Of a DNA stretch of 56,035 bases, positions 20,073 to 32,300 are shown in pieces (position 1 is the first letter of the stretch; each line of letters opens with the position of its first letter). The position numbers and the translations under genes are program-made. The notes under the pieces were generated by a model that was given only the letters and a program-made list of their open reading frames with translations, had not been told where the DNA came from and made no database searches. Source of the DNA: Mesaphorura yosii (taxonomy: Eukaryota > Arthropoda > Collembola > Poduromorpha > Tullbergiidae); contig WIXG01000440.1 of NCBI GenBank assembly GCA_009869945.1, positions 1 to 56,035 on the forward strand. Reading direction: 5' to 3'.

Positions 20073-22234
20073 ATGTTATACCCACAATTTCGACGTAATG
20101 TCCGCATTCTTCTGCTGGGCGAACGCTCCGTTGGCAAGACTTCGATTATCCTGAGCCTAGTCTCGGAAGAGTTTCCTGGCGAAGGCGGTGAGGAGGATCT
20201 GCCCGCCAAATCAGAGGAGATCACAATTCCAGCCGACGTCACTCCCGAATTCGTGCCCACGACAATCGTCGACTACTCTGCGCAGGAGCAAGACGAGACG
20301 GAGCTCGCTATTGAAATTGCAAAGGCGCACGTGATCTGCATCATTTACGCCGTGAACGATGACGAGTCCCTGGAGCGGGTCACGACGTACTGGCTCCCGA
20401 CGGTGCAGCGCGTCCTCTCCGAGTCCCAGCCAGTCCCCGTCATTCTCGTCGGCAACAAAATCGACCAGGTCGACTACACGACGATGGACATTGTGGTTCC
20501 ACTCATGAGCGAGTGGCCCGAGATCGAAACGTGCATTGAGTGCTCGGCCAAGACTCTCCGCAACATTTCCGAACTGTTCTTCTACGCCCAGAAGGCCGTT
20601 CTGCATCCGACACGCCCAATCTACGACTGTGACCGGAAGGAGTTGACGACGAGTTGCAAACAGGCGCTGGAGCGCATCTTTCGCATCTGCGACACAAACA
20701 ATGACGGCGTGCTGGACGACATGGAAATGTATCACTTCCAGAAGACGTGCTACGACGCTCCGCTTCAGCCTCAGGCACTCGACTCGGTCAAACTCATCAT
20801 TCAGCAGTACGACATGGGTGGGGTTCGCGACGGAGGCATCACGCTGCAAGGATTCCTGACCCTGCACACCATTTTCGTGCAGCGAGGCAAGCACGAGACG
20901 ACGTGGACGGCGCTGCGCAAGTTTGGGTACAATGACCGCCTTGAGATTTGCAACGACTATCTCTGCCCCATCCTCTCCATTCCTCTTGACTCGAGCGCGG
21001 AGCTCAACCAGATCGGGCTCGACTACTTCACGGCGCTCTTCGTCAAGTACGACCTGGACAGGGATCGCTGCCTCTCGCCAACCGAACTGGGCGCGCTCTT
21101 CGCGACGTGCCCCATCCCGCCTCCGTTCGCCCGGAGCTCCGACGCCTACACAACGCTCGTGCCCGTGAGCCCCAGCAACAAGTACTTGACTTACAACGGA
21201 TTCATCTGCGCCTGGGTCCTCACGACGCTCCTCGACCTCAACCAGACGATGGAGTACATGGCATACACTGGCTTCCCCATCGACGAGGCCGAGAACCAGA
21301 GCAAAGCCATCTCCGTCGTGCCGAGGGGGGCTGGAAAGCGGTCTGTCTACAAGTGCCATGTGATTGGGTCGAAGGGCGTGGGAAAAACGACCATTTGTGG
21401 GCGGTTCATCGGCGTGGCTGAAGACAAGGAAGAAAAACCCGAGAAAACAGCGGAGTCCCAGACGACGACCGTTGTAACGCCGTCGGCAGGCCCGAGCTCC
21501 AGCAAAGGCAGTTTCGGCGGTCTCCCAGCAGAGCAGCAGCAGCTGGCCAACTACGTCATCAACATGGTGCAAGTTTACGGCCAAGACAAGTATTTGATCC
21601 TTCAGGACATTGACCTGGCGCGAGTCGTCGACATCCTCCCCACAAAGGAGATCCTCTGCGACGTCGCCTGTCTAGTCTACGATACCTCCGACCCTAAAAG
21701 CTTCGAGTTTATCGCCCGCACGTATTTGGTAAGTTTAAAACGTCAAAGGCCCGTTAAACACTTGCAATATAATGTAAATTAAAGTAATTGTGATTCTGTG
21801 GCCAGAATTACTACTCGACGATGAAGATCCCCGTTCTCATTGTGGGCAACAAGACGGACTCCGGGCAAGTGCTCCAGGACTACATTTACCAGCCGGCCGC
21901 CTTCTGCTCCAAGTACAAACTGCCACCGCCGCATTTCAGCTGTAAGGAAGACAAGAGCCGTGAGATCTTCATCAAGCTCGCGACCATGGCGGCCTTCCCC
22001 CGTTTTCAGCCGGCGTGGATGCTCTTTTACCAAGGCGGAGCGGCCCTTCGTGATCAGTTCAGCCTGGGCAGCTCCGCGCCGGGAGGCGGCGGGTCGCGTG
22101 GCAGCGACGGCGGCGGAAGTTCGATTCTGAAGTGGGTGTCGACGATCGGGCTCGGTATGGCGCTCGTCACCGGCGTCTTCTTCATCACAGCGAGGATTTG
22201 GCCGGCGGAAGTTCCGAGTCGACTTCGTAAATAA
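20073..22234 (+). CDS. Miro: Miro, mitochondrial Rho GTPase
   Basis: Two exons, 20073-21728 and 21806-22234, 694 residues, a little longer than typical Miro (about 620-670). The order is classical: N-terminal Ras-like GTPase with P-loop GERSVGKT (residues 16-23) and NKID; two EF-hands with calcium loops at about 207 (DTNNDGVLDDME) and 327 (DLDRDRCLSPTE); C-terminal GTPase with P-loop GSKGVGKT (about 432) and NKTD; and a C-terminal tail anchor (VSTIGLGMALVTGVFFI) for the outer mitochondrial membrane. A Ser/Thr/Glu-rich insertion sits in the second GTPase domain after the P-loop helix. Miro links mitochondria to TRAK/Milton-kinesin/dynein and stops transport when calcium rises. All key residues appear present. 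Confidence 0.97.
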
Positions 22235-22535
22235 CGATCGCTATCAACAGCAAGTAATGTAAAATTAAAGTCAAGTAGTCAGTCAACTTAAGCTTCAAAA
22301 TCAATGTGCGGATGATATAAACGATGTGGCATAATTAAAAGACTTGTATTGTATTCCTTAAAATGCGATTTCTTAATTAATTAACCAACTTGCGACATAG
22401 AAGTAATTAAATTGCTTTGCGTATAAAACACTGGGGACTGGCTTTTTGATAATATCTCGCGACCTTAAACAATTAAATCCTTAACGCAATTAATTTCCTG
22501 CCAATTCCTGGTCCTGGCATAAATTACTAATTAAT
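22235..22535. other. Convergent 3' spacer between Miro and BRF1
   Basis: About 300 bp of AT-rich sequence between two convergent stop codons, with weak polyadenylation-like words (AAATTAAAG, AATTAAA). Nothing else recognised. Confidence 0.5.
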
Positions 22536-25510
22536 TTAATCGTAGTAATCCTCGTAGCCTCCTTCTTCGCCCTCTGCTTCGTCATCGTCGTGGGCGCCGG
22601 CGCGGAACTTCGAGAGGAGGTCGCGGGCCGAAACGTGCGTCTCGTCTTCCTCATCCTCTTCGACGTCGTCTTCCTCTTCGACTGAAGGAGGAGCGGCGGC
22701 GGCTGGCAGGACGGGCCCGGATTCGACTACGACGACGGTGTCTTCATCTTCCGGCTCCTCGGCTTCGTCTTCTGGCGCGTCGTCAGCTTCAGCTTCCTGC
22801 TCTTCAGGCTCGGCGTCTTCTTCGTCCTCGCCGTCTTCGTCTTCGCCTTCTTCATCTCCCTCCTGCTCTTCGTCCTCCACGTGATCCTGCTCTTCGCCCT
22901 CATCTTCGTCGTCCTCTGACGACTCTAACTCGTCTTCAGCCTCCTTTTCATGCTCTTGACGGCCTTCGAGCTTGATGCGAGCCTGCTTCGGTTTCGAGGA
23001 TGCTTCGGCTTCGCCTTCCTCCTTCACTTTGTGCTTCTCTTCTTTGACATTGACTGCGCCTGTGACCGGGCTGATTCGAGGTTTCTTCTCCGGCGTTGCC
23101 GTCGACGAGGACGGTTCTTCCTTGACTTCCCGCTTTCGTTTGTACACAGGGATAATCGGCCCCGATTCGATAACCGTGACCAGCTCCTTATCTTTATCTT
23201 CCTTCACGGTTGGGCCGCCTGCGCTCGGTCCCTCGTCGTGGTCGTCTCCCGCCACGCTCGACGCCAGTTTCTTCAGCACGTCGTAATTAATCTTCGAGCT
23301 CATCTTCCGCTCCGTCAGCATGATTTTGATGGCTTCAGACGCACTCTTCGCCTGGAACGTGCTCCCGCCCGCGATGGTGCTCGGTCCTTTGGGCACTTTC
23401 GCTCCGGACGCGGACGTGGCCACCTTCCGTGCGCCTTTCTTGTCAAACTTCCCGTCGAGGATGTCTTGCTCCATCTGCGCACGCTTCCGCTCCTGATCGA
23501 TGATGTACTCGTTGTTGAGCCGCTCCCAAAGCACCCTCTTCCGTTCGGCTTCAGCGTCGCTCATGATGTAACTGTCGATCTCGGCGTCGTCAATGTCGGA
23601 CACATCCAACTCGCCACCGTCACCATCGATGTCGCCTTCATCGTCTTCTTCTGTGCCGCTATCTTCTTTGGTCATGCTCAGACGACGCTGCTGCTCCACG
23701 AAAGAAGGCGAAGGGGCGGGTAACGCCGACGGAGGAATTGGAGGTGATGGCGCCAGCGCCAGGGACAAATTCGTTGGACGATGCAGGGCGACAGTAGACG
23801 AAGGCGCGGGTGAAGGCGGAGGCATGAGGATCCTGTCCATGTCCATCGGGTTACCCAGCCCGGCGCCCGAAGCTGAAGCTGAAGCTCCTCCGCTGTTGCT
23901 CCTCGTTCTTGACCGCGTTCTTACGCCAGGTTTCTGCTGCCCTTCTACCTTGACAGGGCTTTGGGGGTTCATCATCTGCGACTCGGTGGGCGAGGGAGAT
24001 TTCATGTCCTTATCCTTGTTCTTGTCACTGATGATAGTGTTGATCGTGCTCAGCGTCGAGTCGATAATGAACCTGCTCGCTGACTCCAACTCCGCTCCCG
24101 ACACCGTCACGCCTACACCTCCTGGCTCCAGACCGACGCTTTCCAGCCCCAAACCACGAGGCAACACCACCGCGCCCCCGCCGCCGGCAGCGCCCTCGAA
24201 CTCGAACTCCTTTCCGCTCCGCATCCGCACTCGCCTCCTCTTCTCGAGCTCCTCTTCAATTTTCCGCTGTAGATCCGTCATTTCCGATTGCACGTCCTCG
24301 TGCTCGAGCAGACTCTGCAGGTGTTCCCTGTCTTTTATGCGCGCGACCTTGAAGCTGGGCGGGTCGTGCTCCTCTTCGAGGTCGACGCTCATAAACTCCT
24401 CGATCGTCAGCGAACTCGACGGCGTCTCCCCGAATTCAATCAGCCGCTTTCGCAGAGTCGTCTCGTGCACCTTCACGACTTGAATCACGTCCTGTACGGT
24501 CCGGGAGAAATTGTGGAGGCGGGCGGCGATGAGAAGCGCGGCGCCGCACAGGCCCGAGGGGCGTCGGCCGAGGTGGAGCCAGTCCCTCTTCATTCGTTGC
24601 ACGAGCCGCACGGCCGTCATGCCCACTTCGTGCGTCTTCTTGCCGAGGTTGAATTTGTGGGCGAAGCGGAGGATGTACATGCACGGGTCCACGGCGGGAA
24701 TGTTGATGAAGAGCGCCCGGGAGAGCTGGCTGTAGGCACGACCCAGAGCGTAAATGTCCATTTGCACGACGTCACTGAAGTCGATGAGAAGATGCGGCGT
24801 TCCTTCAATTCGGCAGGTCATGTAAATACAAGCGGCGACTGTGAGCGGATGCCGACGACCTTTGGTCAACTGTTTGTGGAGGGCCATCCTAAAGAAATTG
24901 AACGACATGTCGATGCAGTGTTGATTTAACCTGCGATAGGGGCAAAATTGATTGAAACCAGTCTTTAAGCCTAGAAATGAATCGAAACTTGCCTTAATTG
25001 CTGTGCCACCTCCGTAATTTTTCGCTTCGCCGCCCGCAGCGTGATTTCCCTCGACTCCTTCCCAATTCCTTGATGGTAGCTTCCTCCGCCGGGCCCTCCA
25101 CCGCCCGACAGACCGATGCCGCCACCACCTTTGCTCTCACTGCTCACAAACTGACCGATCGCCGACGCTCCGCCGTGGCCATCTTCCTCGAAACAGACTT
25201 CGGAGACAATGAGCGACTCCTCGAGGACGTAGCCGCACGACATGCAGACAGTGTCGCCGCGGGAGGGGTCCGAGTCCAGCTCCGTGCTGCCGCACTGCTT
25301 GCAACTGACGATCGTCGTGCCCGGTTCATTGTCTTGGGCCGACGACGACGAAGCTGATGCTGAGGCTGCTGCTGCGCTGGTCAATGGCGTCGAGCCTGCA
25401 GTCTGATGTCCAGACACGTGAGGGTGAGGCTCATTTGTATGGGATTTGACGTCGCTGGATCCAGAAAAGCTGGACAGCTGCGAAGGTGTCGTGGTCGTAG
25501 ACGAAGACAT
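22536..25510 (-). CDS. BRF1: BRF1, TFIIB-related subunit of RNA polymerase III factor TFIIIB
   Basis: Two exons, 25510-24993 and 24930-22536, 970 residues. After a Ser/Thr-rich leader comes the TFIIB-type zinc ribbon with C70, C73, C89 and C92. Then two cyclin-like repeats: KRKITEVAQQLRLNQHCIDM spans the splice junction, followed by TVAACIYMTCRIEGTPHLL, RMKRDWLHLGRRPSGLCGAA and LTIEEFMSVDLEEEHDPPSF, nearly identical to human BRF1. A central KSASEAIKIMLTERKMSSKI block fits the TBP-binding BRF homology region, and the C-terminus is an unusually long acidic tail. The intron starts with GC (AAG/GCAAGT) rather than GT; only this junction restores the conserved sequence. Role: recruits Pol III to tRNA and 5S genes. 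Confidence 0.95.
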
Positions 25511-26065
25511 TTGGGATGGGGAACTTTAAAACTTATTAATTCGCTAATTCACTAATGAGTATGGTTCACTGGCTTGCGGTAGGTAAAATAATACTGATAA
25601 GATGCGAAGAATTCCGCCTTATCGCTTATCGGCTCTCGACGATTTCTCTGTCTTTTGACGATAAAACGGCAATAAATGCCAATTATTGTCAATGTGTCAG
25701 ACGAATTTTGAATTTCAAGCGAGCCGCCGGATAAGCTTGCATAAAGCAAAGGCTTTAAACCGAGTCGAGCGTGTAGCAGATTCGCTTTCGTAATGCAATG
25801 CAGCTGGTTGGAGCAGCTTAACTTGAGTCTGTTCATACCCAAGAAAAGAACAATTTCGAGCCTGTAAGGGAATCCAGAGCCCTGCTTCAAGATAATTTAG
25901 TTAATAGTCAAATGTTTTTCATCAACAAATAATTCGTAGAAGTAGCTCTAGTTTAGTATTTCAATTATTATACGACTGGAGCGTAGTTATAAGTTGTCAG
26001 TGAATTATTAATAGAATTTTTGGATCCAGCAGTCACTTTCGAGCTTTAAATCCGTCTCCGACAGA
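25511..26065. other. Divergent spacer between BRF1 and the TPR-RGG gene
   Basis: About 550 bp that should contain the promoters of both divergently transcribed genes. The minus-strand open frame at 25552-25890 has no recognisable domain. Confidence 0.5.
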
Positions 26066-28694
26066 ATGTCATCACCGGAGCCGGCTGAATCGCCACCCGC
26101 CGTCATCAAATTCGGCCCACCATCGCGCACAGCCCTCCAAGCTTGCCCATCGCACTTCAACTGGCTTCCCTCCACCGAATTGGACCCGGTCGCCCTTAAA
26201 CTGCATCATGGCAAGCTCATTGAGTTTATCCAGGACATAACCGACGTGGAGGTGACTCCTTTGACAATTATCAGCCAGCGCTTTATGCTCTACCTCTTCG
26301 AATCGCTGCTGGGGATCGGTGAATCGGATCATAAGCAAGTCGAGAACGTCATTGAGGGCTTGAAGGCAGAGTTCAGCCGGGAAGAGTACGCCACATTCAA
26401 GTATTTGCTGTTGGTTGAGAGGGCCGTGCTGGAGGGGTTGAAGAATGGGGCCGAGCAGCAGCAGGTTATAATGGACATGATGGAGGGGATGTTCAAAGAA
26501 CAGAGCGTCGAACTGCAGTCAAATGAGGCCATGGCCACTTTGTGGGGGTTGAAAGGACTTTTGATGGGGTTGCTGGGACAGAGTGGAGACAGAGTGAAGT
26601 GCTTTCAAGAGGTAAGTGCTACCCATCCATAATCACCACTTCTAGAAAGTTTCTAACCTAGCCTAACCTTTGCCCTTTGCTCTTTGACCTTTGCTTATTT
26701 ATTTAGGCCACGAAACTCTGCCTGACCTCCTCGCCCTTCCACCAATACCTCTTCTCTTCCCTCCGTCGCGTCCGACGTATACAAGACTGGAGGAGTTACC
26801 CCACCGCCGAAGAGGCGGATGCCTGCATGAAAGGATACGAACTACTCCAATACAAGACGAGTTCCTGCCTGTTGAGGATGGCGACGTTGTACGACGATTT
26901 GTTGAAAGCCAAAAACCGGCTACCCCTGCCTGACTATATTGAAGAACGCCTGAAGTGCCCAGCCAAGAGGGCTGAGTTGAAGAAGAGGATGATGACTTAC
27001 GTTAAGTGAGTTCAGTTAACAATACTCGCATTTGCGACTTCGACTTGCCTGCTGCATGCTCTGACATTTTAATTCTGATTATTAAATTGTTATTTATATT
27101 TCTAATACGTTCTTCGTTCTAATTCTTCGCTTGCAGGACGGCGGTGTCACTCAATCCGCACTCCATTTCACTGCAGTGCAAATACGGCGACTTTCTTAAA
27201 GGCGACCCAAAGCAGGAGTTGGAATACTGGGACAAGCTTGTCCAGAAGTATCCAGAAAACAGTGAAGTGCTGCATAAGGTGGGAAGGTTTCACGGTAGTG
27301 AAGCCGGCGGCTGGGTAAGTTAAACAGCCAGGAAGCTTTACAATTTGCCTTGCGTCAATTTTAGCCTTTGCATTTTCTCCATGTGACTGTGCCTGTCTTG
27401 TGTCTTCTCCAGAATATTGAGTATGCTCTCAAGCTCTTCAGTCGTGGCCTGGAGGCCAACAGTGCCAATTTCCCGTGCCTCATGGATTATCTGCGGTCGC
27501 TGGGCAAAACGAGGGGTTCCCATGATGATTGGAGTAAAGTCCTCGCAGCAGTTGACAAGTACAGTCCAGCATTCTCAAAGATGGATACCTTCAAGAGGAG
27601 ATTGGACACTGTGAAGGGAACCGTGCTGTATTTCATGGGGAAGGACGAGGAGGCCGTCCAGTATTGGGCCAAAGGATGGGATCCGAAAGGGGCACAGGCC
27701 GTCGACGTGATGGTGAGCCCAAATCGCAATGTTGCAGTTGCCCGTTGCCTGCCAATTTACCCCACCGCCCCACCCACTTTGCATTCTTTTCTCACAGGAG
27801 ATTGAGCGCACACTCTCTTGCTCGAGTCTCTTCGGGCAGAGTCGTCATATCGATCTGGCAGAGATAAAAGAATTGCTCAAAAGGCTGGAGGACGGTGGGC
27901 AACTCTACGCAGCAATTGAAGAGGCGCTACGCGGCACGTGCCTGGCACAACACGCTGAGGATTTCAACAACAATTCTGGTGGTGGTGGAAGAGGCGGCGG
28001 GGGTGGTGCTTGGAGGAGGGAATCTCAGCCTCAGTCTCAGTCTGCTGGTCGTGGCGGAGGTGGAGAGCGACGTGGTGGTGGTCATCGTGGTGGCTTTCTA
28101 TCAGGCAGCAGCCGCGGCTGCGACGTCGGCGGTTTGTGGAAGCAAGAGCCTCGAGAGCACCATGGCGGAGACAAAGACAACAGCAGCACCCAAGGCCACG
28201 TCGGATGGAGAGCCGACTGGCAAAAGAGACCATTTTTTGACGCTGACAGCGGCGTCAACAGAAATGCCCAGTATGCCCACGATGGACAACATCAGGAGCA
28301 GCCTCATCAGTGCCCCGAGAATGACAACCGACCACGACGACGACCACGGCCACAAAGCGTCGACGGCAACGAGTTTCTTAGGCGAACTCTGGCTGGGATG
28401 GGCTTAGGCGGGGGGAGGCGAGAAGGCGGTGACGGTGGTCGTGGCAGCAGCGGCGGAGAACAAAATTGTAGCGGGCGCGACCGTGGTGGTAGCGGAAATG
28501 GTGGACATTACTACAGTAGTCAACATTATCAACCTGAGAATAATGGAGGCAGCGGCGACGCCTCGTATCAACATCAACCCCGCCAACACCAACTTTGGTT
28601 TTATCAATCTGAGGGACGCTCTGGGAGGGGCGACGGTGGCGGAGCCCGTGGCTTTGGATTTGGCAGTGACAACCGCTACAAGCAGTGGGAGTGA
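26066..28694 (+). CDS. TPR-repeat protein with IFIT-like layout and C-terminal RGG-rich tail
   Basis: Five exons: 26066-26611, 26707-27005, 27137-27314, 27413-27712, 27798-28694 (all GT-AG, frame preserved), 739 residues. Residues about 25-495 are helical and TPR-like: FNWLPSTELDPVALKLHHGK near the start, ATLWGLKGLLMGLLGQSGDR, SCLLRMATLYDDLLKAKNRL followed by a basic linker and VKTAVSLNPHSISLQCKYGD, then VLHKVGRFHGSEAGGWN. That order (an N-terminal helical cap, paired helices, a 'GLCY'-like helix before a linker, then a 'hYGRF' helix) recalls vertebrate IFIT proteins, but identity is low and this is inference. Residues about 498-739 are Gly/Arg-rich with RGG/GRGG clusters plus Gln/His/Tyr-rich stretches, typical of RNA-binding low-complexity tails. 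No orthologue is recognised; cytoplasmic RNA binding is a reasonable guess only. Confidence 0.8.
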
Positions 28695-29315
28695 AACTTA
28701 ACATAACACGCAACATTAACTTTGATTACTTAATTACTATTATACTAACTATGAATTCATTTCATATTTCATTGTCAACATAATTCTGATGCTAGTTGGC
28801 TCGTTCTAATAAAATACTGTTTGATGTTCTGTTTAGAAATGCGTGGAATGCATTTATATCGTCCTCCAAAAATTCAGCTTTTTGTATTTTATTCACCGAA
28901 ATAGAATAGAAATAATTCGACCAGAGCTCAAGTACACGTGAAATTATACACAAAGCACTGCTGTTGCCTGCTGCCTTAAAATATTTAATTATCTTTGCTT
29001 AATTACGGGTTCAGTTACAGTGCACTTTAAATACGTACATTACCGAGTTGACAAATGACGATTGGTCGGTCGAGTATCTTAAATATCATAGGTTATAATT
29101 TAGCAGAGCAATTTTACTGCAATAATATACAGAATAGAGTACAAGTAGTTAATACGTTGCAAGGAACTTAATTTACTTAATACACAGCACAGCACTGGTA
29201 AATTAATTACTAATTAGGTTACGAGACTGGTAGCTTTAATTATCACTTTATCACGGTTGGTTTGAAATTAAAGGAAGTTTTTGGTCTGACGTCGGCCGCG
29301 CGGGAATTTTGATTT
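28695..29315. other. Convergent 3' spacer
   Basis: Between the stop codons of the TPR-RGG gene and ATP7. A plus-strand AATAAA lies near 28808. No coding content seen. Confidence 0.5.
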
Positions 29316-32300
29316 TCAAAGTCCGTCGTCCATCGAATCCGATTTCCCGTGCCCGTTCATAATTGGCGCGAATTCAATGTCAAAATTCCTCACGTCCGTC
29401 TTCGAATGACTTCTTTTGCCGCCGCCGGGGCTTCCAGGCGCCTTGCGGAAAACATTGTTGATGTATCGGACGAGGCGAGTGAGACGAGAGGGTCGAGGCG
29501 GGCGGGCGACGGGGTAGCCGACGGCGTCGCGGTCTCGGTCGTTTTCTAGCCCTCGGTGTATAGAAATGCTGTCTGGCTCCATGGCGAGCATTGCGCGGGC
29601 TCCGCCGGCGCTCTCCACACCCTTCAAATACTCCATGGTGCTCAGGCTGCGTCGGGTCGGTTTCCGCCACAGTTTCAGGAGAAGGCTGGAGCACACGACG
29701 GAGACGGAGCTCATCGCCATGGCCGCACTCCCCATCCACGGCTGAATGGCAAGGTGCCAGTGCGTGAAGGCGCCTGCCGCGAGCGGGATGCCGATGATGT
29801 TGTAGATGCTCGCGAGCAAGAAATTCAGCCGAATTCGGGTCACCGTCGTCCTGCTCAGGTCGAGGCAGCCAATCACATCGAGGAGGTCGTTCCGGATGAG
29901 GACGACGTCCGCCGCTTCGATGGCCACGTCCGTTCCGGATGCGATGGCGATGCCGACGTCGGCCTGCGCGAGCGCCGGCGAGTCGTTGACGCCATCGCCG
30001 ACCATCGCCACGCGGAGCCCTTGTGCCTGCAGCCGCCGGATCTTCTCGACCTTGTGTGACGGGAGGACTTCGGCGAACACTCGCGTGATGCCGACCTGCT
30101 GCGCGACGGCGATCGCCGTCTTTTTGTTGTCGCCCGTGAGCAGAATGACGTCCAGCCCCCGCCGCTTTAGCGTGTACACGGCGAGGTGGGCCTCGGGCTT
30201 CACGCAGTCGGCGATGGCGAGCATGGCGACGAGGAGTCCGTCGAGCGCGCAGAGGACGACCGTCTGCGCCGCCTCCTCCAGGCGATTCATGTCCTCATCG
30301 ACGGCGCCCGGGATCGGGATCCCGTTTCGACGCATCCACTCGCGGTTTCCGATGATGACGGCGTGCTTCGCGGGGACAAGTGTCTCTGGACCGGGGTAGT
30401 CGCCGACGGGCACCAGCTGGGCGCTGATAACACGGCCATGGTTCTGAGCATTGGCGTTGGCATTCGCATTAACGTCGAATGCGTCGTCGACGTGAGTCAT
30501 ACCCACTTCTTGCTTTGTGTAGTCGACCAGAACCTGATTGAGCATCGCGTGCTTGTGGAGTGGAAGCCGAGTTCTGTCGAGTGTTTTATCGATTATTCGC
30601 GACGCGCGGTCCAGGATGGACCCGAGGTTGTCCGACACGAGCTGCACCTTCACACCGCAGCCGGGCACTGTCTGAAAGTCTTCTGCGCGCATGGCGTACG
30701 AAAATGGGTGTTCGGAGGACGGCAATGGCGATGGCGATGTCGGTGAGCTGGATCCGTTCTGCTGGAGGACTTCCTTCACAAATCGGACGATGGCCGACCC
30801 GATGGGGTGCTCCGAGCTCGCCTCGGCGCCCGCGACGAGCACAAGCAACCGGCTGAGGCTGCACACGGCCTCCTGGACGTACATAGAGACACGGGTGACG
30901 GAGGGCACGCCCTGTGTGATGGTGCCCGTCTTGTCAAACACAACACACTTGACTTTGTGGGCGTTCTCGAGTGGCTCGGCTCCTTTGATGAGGATTCCGT
31001 TCAGGGCGCCGACGCCCGTGCCGACCATCACGGCCGTGGGCGTGGCGAGCCCCAGCGAGCAGGGGCACGCGATAGCGAGCACGGCCAGGGCGTAGCGGAA
31101 GGCGTGCTGGAAAATGAGCTCCGACTCACCATGCCGTTCGTGTTCATAGTGCTTCGTGTTCAGGCTGTTGAAGTCGATGTAGCCCGAAATGACCCAGCCC
31201 ACCAGCGTCGTGAAGGCGACACCCATGACGACAGGAACGAAGTAGCCCGCAATCTTGTCCGCGAGCTGCTGAATGGGCGCCTTGCTCGTCTGCGCCTCTT
31301 CCACGAGCTTGACGATCTGCGCGAGCGTCGTGTCGTCCCCGACCTGCGTCGCCTGGACAACCAGGAGCCCGTGCATGTTGATCGAGCCCCCGATAACGAT
31401 CGACTCGGCCCGCTTCACGACGGGCATCGACTCCCCAGTGATCAAGCTCTCGTCACACATCGAATGCCCCTGCAACACCTTCCCGTCAACGGGCACCTTC
31501 GAGCCGGGCACGATCTTCATGACGTCTCCCCGCTGGACGAGATCCACGCTGATCACTCGCTCGTTCCGAATTTCGCCGCTGGGGCTCAGCGTCACGATGA
31601 CCGCCTCGGTCGCTTTGAGGCTCAGCAGCTTTGCGAGCGCCTCGCTCGTCTTCCCCTTCGCAATGTGCTCCAGCCAGCGCCCGAGCGAGACAAACATGAG
31701 CAGCATCGGCGGTGTGTCAAAGAAGGTGACGGGCGACGGATTGTGGGCGAGCACCATGGCGGCGAGGAGGACGATGCACGAGTACACGTACGAGATGGTC
31801 GTCGTGAGCATGATGAGCACGTCCATGTTGGTCGAGCGGTGCTTGAGCGCCTTCCAGGCGGCGACGTAGAAATGGCGGCCCGCGACGAATTGCACGGGCG
31901 TGGCGAGGAGGAAGAGGAGGAAGTTTTCGAGGGAGAGGCCCGGGATGAGGCACATTGGGTACTCGCAGCGCAGGTGGGCGTGACTGTCGTGGCCGCCACT
32001 CATGTCCATCCCCATCATGAAGTACATCATTACAATCATGTTGGGCACCCCAAAGACGAGGGCGACGATGAACGAGTTCCTCCACCGCCGAGTCACGTCT
32101 CGATGATCCAAATGCCGCCCGAGATCCGAGCGTACTTCGAGCTCCGCGTCGAAACCCATGTCGTTGATGGTGTCGATGATGTCGCGTGGTCCGATCTCAT
32201 TCGGGTCGTACTTGAAGTGGCCCATCTGGAGGGAGAGAGCGACGCTCGCCGAAAGCATCCCCGTCTGCTTCATCATGTGGCTCTCGATCGAGTTGACGCA

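Noticed and set aside
20211..21584. 457-residue minus-strand open frame opposite Miro
   Set aside because: Shadow of the Miro exon; no domain, and the plus strand is unambiguous.
23593..24483. Plus-strand open frame opposite BRF1
   Set aside because: Serine/proline low complexity, mirror of the BRF1 acidic and Ser-rich coding sequence.
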